The notes under the pieces were generated by a model. That model searched no databases and was not told the origin of the DNA. It saw only the letters and a list, made by a program, of their open reading frames with translations. Below, piece after piece: positions 57,446 to 64,000 of a stretch of 64,000 nucleotides of DNA. Source of the stretch: Catonia carolina (lineage: Eukaryota > Arthropoda > Insecta > Hemiptera > Achilidae); contig JAQMRL010000021.1 of the NCBI GenBank assembly GCA_035578175.1, positions 4,195,226-4,259,225 on the forward strand, given 5' to 3'. Each line of letters begins with the position of its first letter. The stretch's first letter is position 1. Made by a program: the position numbers and the translations under genes.

Positions 57446-57822
57446 GCCCATAACAGACAAGTGGAGTGTCAAATTATTTACACTCAATCTGTTCATTGCA
57501 GGGCTAAAACAAATAGTTCTGTTTCTTATAACATGGTCAGCCAATTAAATGACTGAAGTAGAGGTGTAAAAGACACTAATCAGAGTTATCTCCTCTGAAA
57601 GTAATGAATTTCATTGTACAGCCAGACCCTGTGGTGAATGAAGTGAAAGTGTCATTTGCAGAGTGGAAAATATATGGTTTACAGAGGGCCTGGCATGCTG
57701 ATAAGTGTACTTTTCCACTCAGTGAGGAAGGCATGGTAAACCACCTCACTCCTCGATTTACTTAGTAAAACTTCTACAGATTCAAACCAGCCTTTTGGCT
57801 GATGACCTAAACAACAACAATA
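57446..57822 (-). mobile_element. Family-B interspersed repeat, copy 7
   Basis: Near full-length minus copy, GCCCATAACAGACAAGTGG to GATGACCTAAACAACAACAA. Confidence 0.75.
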
Positions 57823-57919
57823 TTCATTTATATCTTGATGTTATCTTAGTTTCCTTTTATAAAATTTTATTTAATTGAAATTATTTATTTAAATTTATAC
57901 ATTCATTTGTTTTTTAGTA

Positions 57920-58247
57920 CCCACCGGGTTGGTCTAGGGGTAAATTCGTCGCCAAAATCAGCTGTTAAAAAGCTGATTTTCGGAGACGAAGGTTCCTGGT
58001 TCAAATCCTAGTAAAGGTAGTTACTTTTGTACGGATTTGAATGCTAGACAGTTGTTACCGGTGTACTTTGATGGTTGGGGTTCAATTAATCATACTCTCT
58101 CAGGAATGGGCGGCCTGAGTGTGTACAAGACTACACCTCATTTACACGTCATATATATCATCCTCATCATCTCATGGGGTAATTGGGTTACTTATTGTTT
58201 GAATTGAACAAATTGCAACGTACACACAATAGGGATTAAAAAAAAAA
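57920..58247 (+). mobile_element. tRNA-derived SINE, family A, copy 4
   Basis: Full copy with A-box GGTTGGTCTAGGGG, B-box GGTTCAAATCC and poly-A, flanked by the 13-bp duplication TTGTTTTTTAGTA (57907-57919, 58248-58260). Confidence 0.9.
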
Positions 58248-58260
58248 TTGTTTTTTAGTA

Positions 58261-58811
58261 GCTTCACTTTCATTAAGTTGAACTATTTGACTTCTGGAAT
58301 TATTATTTACACTTTAATATTTCTTATTAAATTTTAGTTTCGTGTATAATTCTTGCTATCAAATATTAAGATAATAACTCGAAATTAATAATCCTGATGT
58401 TTAGTGATTTATTAATAATTTAAATATTTCTTTGAATATCCAAAGTCAATTGTTGACTTTAATCTTGTCATTTGAAGAACGATACTATGTATAATAGATT
58501 GCTATCCTACAAGTTGACGGGACTTAAAAAAAAAAAATTATCAGCCAATTCCTTGGTAACAGACAAAGTATGAATTTATATTAGTATGTGGCACGTGAAG
58601 TTATCCAATATTTAAAACTACATCGTCTACACAAGTTAAGATCAAGATTGTGTTAAGATAAATCCAACGAGAGAATATAAGTACAATTTTAAATGCGTGT
58701 ACCATATAAATGGCTACAGAATAAACTGCATTTTACACCATCACGACACGGTGCAAAAATATAGGCGATTATCTTAGATAGGTATAGTTACTTGAGGCAC
58801 GAGTATGCCCT
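58261..58811. other. AT-rich spacer, nothing recognised
   Basis: No coding frame or repeat supported. Confidence 0.4.
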
Positions 58812-59268
58812 TGCCGGCCACATTGGCATAGTTTGTAACGTGCTCGCCTCTAATCATGCGGTCTTGGGTTCGAATCCCCGACTGAAGAGGACGAGCCCAG
58901 CCGAGACCGGACGCACCATCCCTGGTCTACGCTACCGGTGGCGGACGCTACTTTCCCGCACCGGTCAGCCTTCACCGGCCCGGAGAGAGCCGCCTCGGCC
59001 TACGCCGACCCGACACTGCGGGGCTCTGGGGGCCACACCACTGCCACGCTGCAGTGGGGACCCAACTGCCGCTGAGGGAAGGCTAGGCCTGAACCCGGTA
59101 GCCGAGCCGTCACTCTTCAGGTTTCGCTTCCATCACGCCAGCTCGCCGCTTCCGACCGCCAAAAACGGCCCTTTTCAGGGCCACCAACAAAATCAAACGG
59201 CCCTTTTCAGGGCCATCAATTTTATAAACAAGGTTTCGTCACGTGACGTCGGCCTCGGTCGGCGACAG
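58812..59268 (+). mobile_element. Composite SINE: tRNA-like head, GC-rich body, two histone-type stem-loops (H2)
   Basis: 58812-58886 is a family-C tRNA-like head (GGCCACATTGGCATAG, B-box GGTTCGAATCC). 58887-59160 is the GC-rich body shared with 34430-34700. The end carries GGCCCTTTTCAGGGCC twice, at 59167-59182 and 59199-59214, followed by ACCAA and ATCAA, then AAGGTTTCGTCAC. Head and body may be one element or two adjacent insertions. The frame of 165 codons across it is an effect of high GC content. Confidence 0.7.
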
Positions 59269-59364
59269 TATTTAGAAACTGCACGGTAGTGAAATGTATG
59301 AGTAGTTATCTGTTTTTTTTTGCGCCCTGGAGACTCCAGTAGGAGTATAGAACATGTCAGATAT

Positions 59365-60106
59365 GTTGTTGTTGTTTAGGTCATCAGCTAAAAGGCTGGT
59401 TTGAACCTGTAGAGGTTTTACTAAGTAAATCAAAGAGTGAAGTGGTTTACCATTTCCTTCCTCACTGAGTGGAAAAGTGTGCTTATCAGCATGCCAGGCC
59501 CTCTGAAAAGCACATATTTTCCACTCTGCAAATGACACCTTCACTTCATTCACCACAGGGTCTGGCTGTATAATGAAATCCATTACTTCCTATGGAAGCG
59601 AAGTATAGGTACCAAATACAAGAACTGAGTCTCGAATGCAAGCAGCTGAGATGAGATTTCTGCGAGCAATCAAGGGCTACTCTAGGTTAGATCATATAAG
59701 AAATGAAGATATAAGAGCGGACCTGAGAGTGGAACCTTTGCTAGAAACTCTGAAAAGGTACAGGAGAAACTGGTCCAGTCATTTACTCCACATGTCAAGA
59801 GATAGGCTTCCCATACTAGCATGGGAGTATCAACCCGGTGGAAGGCGAGACGTTGGAAGACCATGAAAGAAATGGATGCCGAAACAGGCCAACAGAGCCT
59901 AATCCTTGAAGGACGATGATGATGATGATTACCTTCAGAGGAAACAACTCTGATTAGCGTCTTTTACACCTCTACCTCTTCTGTTCTTAAATGATTCAGT
60001 CATTTAATTGGCTGACCATGTGATAAGAAACAGAACTATTTATTTTAGCCCTGCAACTAACAGATTGAGTGTAAATAATCTGACACTCCACCTGTCCGTT
60101 ATAGGC
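59365..60106 (+). mobile_element. Family-B interspersed repeat, copy 8, split by a LINE tail
   Basis: 59365-59588 and 59931-60106 together make one full copy; the break is in ATAATGAAATCCATTAC / TTACCTTCAGAGG, where a LINE fragment has inserted with a short ATTAC-type duplication. Confidence 0.8.
59589..59930 (+). pseudogene. LINE RT C-terminal tail with (ATG)n end
   Basis: Reads YGSEV..., then MQAAEMRFLRAIKGYSRLDH, RNEDIRADLRVEPLLETLKR, YRRNWSSHLLHMSRDRLPIL and a Gly-Arg-rich end, then a stop and a GATGATGATGATGA tail. Heavily 5'-truncated insertion inside the family-B copy; third LINE family in the window. Confidence 0.8.
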
Positions 60107-60213
60107 GTATGTCAGATATAACATCTGAAATACGCATAAGAATCATACAATGCATCACTACTATCATGAAAGAAATTCTTGTACGCTACAAAAAATTTCA
60201 CCGATCAAGTAAT

Positions 60214-61121
60214 TTATACTTTCTCTTGCCTATATGAATATATAGGAAAGAAAGTATTTTTTTCATGTCGATTTTAAGAAATCGAGTTTTCACCGGATCT
60301 ATACGTTTTCAGATCCCCTGAACCCAAAAAACATGTTTTTAGCGATTGGTCTGTGTGTGAACAGAATATCTCAAGAACGGAACGTAGTACGAACTTGAAA
60401 CTTAAGTTACATACCACTACCGGACCCGACACGAACATTTTCATCAAAATCGGTCAACCGGAAGTAGTAGTTTATTCGTATAATTTTTCACTTTTTTGCG
60501 ATTTTCTCAAAAACTGGTCCTACGATTTTTTTAAAAATCGCCTGGTTTACTCAATATTTTATTCTCTACAAGATAGGGTAAACGTCATGTTTGCTGAAAT
60601 TCTGCGTGAGGCTGTTTTTACGTAAAAACATTTTCTTTTTAAGATTGCGGCTTTAATATGCATTTTAGCGCAAAACATTATATAATAAAAGTTGTAGAAA
60701 ATGTAAAATTCTACAACTTTTATTTCAAACATTTTTTTGTATAACGCTTAGTTTAGCGGTAATTAGCAATTTTCTGTTTTTTTCTTACGAAAACGTGTGA
60801 AAAATATATTTTTTTAAGATTTCGGCCTTAGAATGCGATTTACGACAAAAGTGTATAAAATAAAATTTATAGGAAATTAAGAGATCTAAAACTTTTATTT
60901 AAAGCCTTTTTTTTGTACAGTGCCTAGTTTAGCGTGAATGAGCGATTTTCCGTATTTTTAAGCTAAACTGAGGTAGATTTTAATTTTGCGTATTTCACTA
61001 ATGTTTTTTGAGGTTAGTTTTTTGTTTATTTCTAATGTTTTAATACTAATGTTAGGTTTATTAGGTTAATTATTTGCATTGGCAAGAGAAAGTTGTGTGA
61101 GTGTGTCACACCAGAATTTTC
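60214..61121 (+). mobile_element. HINE-like element, copy 19
   Basis: Complete plus copy with essentially no GT tract (GGTCTGTGTGTGAACAGAAT), 3' stem-loop slightly altered (GTGTGAGTGTGTCACAC). Confidence 0.8.
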
Positions 61122-61169
61122 AGCTTATTTTTAAAGGAATTCAAATCCTCACAACATTTTAAAAATGTT

Positions 61170-62987
61170 GAGGTTGGCAGCACTGTTAAATTTTCTCTTC
61201 CCTTCATCACAGCCCACCCATATGCAAAAGGCAAGAGGTTGGCAGCACTGTTAAATTTTCTCTTCCCTTCATCACAGCCCACCCATATGCAAAAGGCAAG
61301 AGGTTGGCAGCACTGTTAAATTTTCTCTTCCCTTCATCACAGCCCACCCATACGCAAAAGGCAAGAGGTTGGCAGCACTGTTAAATTTTCTCTTCCCTTC
61401 ATCACAGCCCACCCATATGCAAAAGGCAAGAGGTTGGCAGCACTGTTAAATTTTCTCTTCCCTTCATCACAGCCCACCCATATGCAAAATGCAAGAGGTT
61501 GGCAGCACTGTTAAATTTTCTCTTCCCTTTATCACAGTCCACCCATATGCAAAAGGCAAGAGGTTGGCAGCACTGTTAAATTTTCTCTTCCCTTTATCAC
61601 AGCCCACCCATATGCAAAAGGCAAGAGGTTGGCAGCACTGTTAAATTTTCTCTTCCCTTCATCGCAGCCCACCCATATGCAAAAGGCAAGAGGTTGGCAG
61701 CACTGTTAAATTTTCTCTTCCCTTCATCACAGCCCACCCATATGCAAAAGGCAAGAGGTTGGCACCACTGTTAAATTTTCTCTTCCCTTCATCACAGCCC
61801 ACCCATATGCAAAAGGCAAGAGGTTGGCAGCACTGTTAAATTTTCTCTTCCCTTCATCACAGCCCACCCATACGCAAAAGGCAAGAGGTTGGCAGCACTG
61901 TTAAATTTTCTCTTCCCTTCATCACAGCCCACCCATATGCAAAAGGCAAGAGGTTGGCAGCACTGTTAAATTTTCTCTTCCCTTCATCACAGCCCACCCA
62001 TATGCAAAAGGCAAGAGGTTGGCACCACTGTTAAATTTTCTCTTCCCTTCATCACAGCCCACCCATATGCAAAAGGCAAGAGGTTGGCAGCACTGTTAAA
62101 TTTTCTCTTCCCTTCATCACAGCCCACCCATACGCAAAAGGCAAGAGGTTGGCAGCACTGTTAAATTTTCTCTTCCCTTCATCACAGCCCACCCATATGC
62201 AAAAGGCAAGAGGTTGGCAGCACTGTTAAGTTTTCTCTTCCCTTCATCACAGCCCACCCATATGCAAAAGGCAAGAGGTTGGCAGCACTGTTAAATTTTC
62301 TCTTCCCTTTATCACAGCCCACCCATATGCAAAATGCAAGAGGTTGGCAGCACTGTTAAATTTTCTCTTTCCTTCATCACAGCCCACCCATATGCAAAAT
62401 GCAAGAGGTTGGCAGCACTGTTAAATTTTCTCTTTCCTTCATCACAGCCCACCCATATGCAAAATGCAAGAGGTTGGCAGCACTGTTAAATTTTCTCTTC
62501 CCTTCATCACAGCCCACCCATATGCAAAAGGCAAGAGGTTGGCAGCACTGTTAAATTTTCTCTTCCTTTATCACAGCCCACCCATATGCAAAAGGCAAGA
62601 GGTTGGCAGCACTGTTAAATTTTCTCTTCCCTTCATCACAGCCCACCCATATGCAAAATGCAAGAGGTTGGCAGCACTGTTAAATTTTCTCTTCCCTTTA
62701 TCACAGCCCACCCATATGCAAAATGCAAGAGGTTGGCAGCACTGTTAAATTTTCTCTTCCCTTCATCACAGCCCACCCATATGCAAAAGGCAAGAGGTTG
62801 GCAGCATTGTTAAATTTTCTCTTCCCTTCATCACAGCCCATCCATATGCAAAAGGCAAGAGGTTGGCAGCACTGTTAAATTTTCTCTTCCCTTCATCACA
62901 GCCCATCCATATGCAAAAGGCAAGAGGTTGGCAGCACTGTTAAATTTTCTCTTCCTTCATCACAGCCCATCCATATGCAAAAGGCAA
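61170..62987 (+). repeat. 65-bp satellite, about 28 units
   Basis: The unit runs GCAAGAGGTTGGCAGCACTG ... CCACCCATATGCAAAAG, 65 bp, with few differences between units. Shared variants show a higher-order period of 260 bp (four units): GGCACCACTG at 61761 and 62021, TACGCAAAAG at 61871 and 62131, with another at 61351 (520 bp before). The frames readable through it are stopped in every unit group and not genes. Confidence 0.95.
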
Positions 62988-63432
62988 TCTCGTGACCTCA
63001 GCATGTATACATACTTACTTAGTAAAATATAAACTACGGTATAATTTCATATAAAGTATGTACGGACAGCTTCATTGATCTTGGTTAACATTATGTAAGA
63101 AACTAAAGAGGAAGAAAAAGAAATTAATGGAGGAATGACCAAAGGATTATTGCAATTTTAAATGGATGCAGCTGAGCTTCAATTTACTTCACTTTCCATT
63201 ACGAATTGCATTACTGTAAACATGTAACTTTAATATTATAACGTTTAAGAATTATGGTTACACGAATTACTCGATGTTTTCCACATGTTAATATTTATTA
63301 TATTCAACACAAACACTTTAAGTAGATCTGTTTATAAATACTATTACAATATTAGTACTTTTTAAATTCACTTGAAGGTCTCTGCCGAATAAACAAACAC
63401 AAAGGATTTTAAATGTCTTTTTGTTGTTATTA
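62988..63432. other. AT-rich spacer, nothing recognised
   Basis: No repeat or frame supported. Confidence 0.4.
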
Positions 63433-63535
63433 TATTGGTCATCAGCCGAAAGGCTGGTTTGAACCTCTAGAGCAGTGATACTGAACCTGGGGAGGGGGGG
63501 TCATGGTGATATTATAGGGGGACGCAAAACAATAC
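63433..63535 (+). mobile_element. Family-B head fragment joined to a hAT-like end
   Basis: 63433-63472 is the head of family B (GGTCATCAGCCGAAAGGCTG). It is followed by CAGTGATACTGAACCTGGGG, like the terminus and GGGGG-rich subterminal region of the hAT element at 29268. Both are truncated. Confidence 0.5.
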
Positions 63536-63538
63536 TTC

Positions 63539-64000
63539 TGTGGAAGAGATCTAAGCCTTGAGCTTAAAATTCGCCTTGTGAGATGCTACGTGCTCTCAGT
63601 TCTTTTCTATGGAATGGAGGCGTGGACATTGAAAAAGATTGATACCAAGAGGGTGGAGGCATTCAAAATGTGGATGTATCGTAGGATACTGAGAGTATCG
63701 TGGACAGAGAGAGTGACTAACGTGGAGGTTTTGAGAAGGATGCAAAAGGAGAAAGAATTGATACTAACGATTAAGAAGCGCAAATTGCAGTATTTGGGAC
63801 ATGTTGTGAGGGGAGATAAATACCAGTTGTTGCAACTTATTATCCAGGGAAAAATAATTGGCACAAGATCCATAGGCAGAAGAAGGAATTCATGGTTGAA
63901 GAACTTAAGAGAATGGTTCAATTGCAACAACTGCCAACTGTTTAGATCTGCAGTATCAAGAATACGCATAGCTTTGATGATAGCCAAACTTCGGAACGAA
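63539..64000 (+). pseudogene. RTE-like LINE tail, open to the window end
   Basis: 154 codons without a stop: LELKIRLVRCYVLSVLFYGM, EAWTLKKIDTKRVEAFKMWM, YRRILRVSWTERVTNVEVLR, LQYLGHVVRG, and a NSWLKNLREWF end region, running off the window at codon 154. Same family as 16640-17321 and 41996-42240 and the best preserved of them. The N-terminal RT core is absent, so the copy is truncated even if the frame is intact. Confidence 0.85.

Noticed and set aside
61101..62748. Repeated LAALLNFLF peptides in the 65-bp satellite
   Set aside because: 65 is not a multiple of 3 and the frames stop after at most a few units.
61170..62987. CRISPR-like array, because of regular 65-bp spacing
   Set aside because: There are no unique spacers; the whole unit is repeated, and the context is eukaryotic.

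Overview
This window is eukaryotic, AT-rich and intron- and transposon-dominated. The only host gene I can support is split across it on the + strand: the small subunit of the splicing factor U2AF (U2AF1; U2af38 in flies). Its translated exons read closest to insect proteins ([19 protein letters not shown]), so an arthropod, most likely an insect, is suggested. A hemipteran is possible but unproven.

Layout. 1-24,000: no host exon; a Tc1 relic split by a PIF/Harbinger-type MITE, a foldback-like minisatellite, many copies of one ~1 kb non-coding repeat, a 5'-truncated LINE, a mariner piece and a 1 kb hairpin element. 24,093-42,468: U2AF1 exons at 24093, 25135, 32183, 37480 and 42367, all with GT/AG junctions and compatible phases. 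Their introns are filled with RT tails, mariner, hAT, SINE and MITE copies and a 3.1 kb satellite. About 50 residues expected between the second and third visible exons, and the RS tail, were not found. 42,469-64,000: probably further intron. It holds a piggyBac-type MITE, a young 6.1 kb non-coding LTR element, a mariner with a long transposase ORF, more ~1 kb repeats, SINEs, a 65-bp satellite and RT fragments.

The dominant repeat (19 loci) is non-coding. It has a 13-bp inverted subterminal repeat, a 5' palindrome, a central GT microsatellite and a 3' stem-loop, which is the layout of Helentron-associated elements (DINE/HINE type). In one copy the central microsatellite lies where five pure, ordered tandem blocks occur (GAGCT x146, then four CGAGT-based octamers x140, x34, x74, x42). 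Another copy carries what looks like the seed of that satellite.

A second unusual item is a GC-rich repeat ending in perfect histone-mRNA-type stem-loops (GGCCCTTTTCAGGGCC), present as tandem pairs at two loci and singly at a third. Coordinates and identities come from reading the sequence by eye; no alignment or database search was run.
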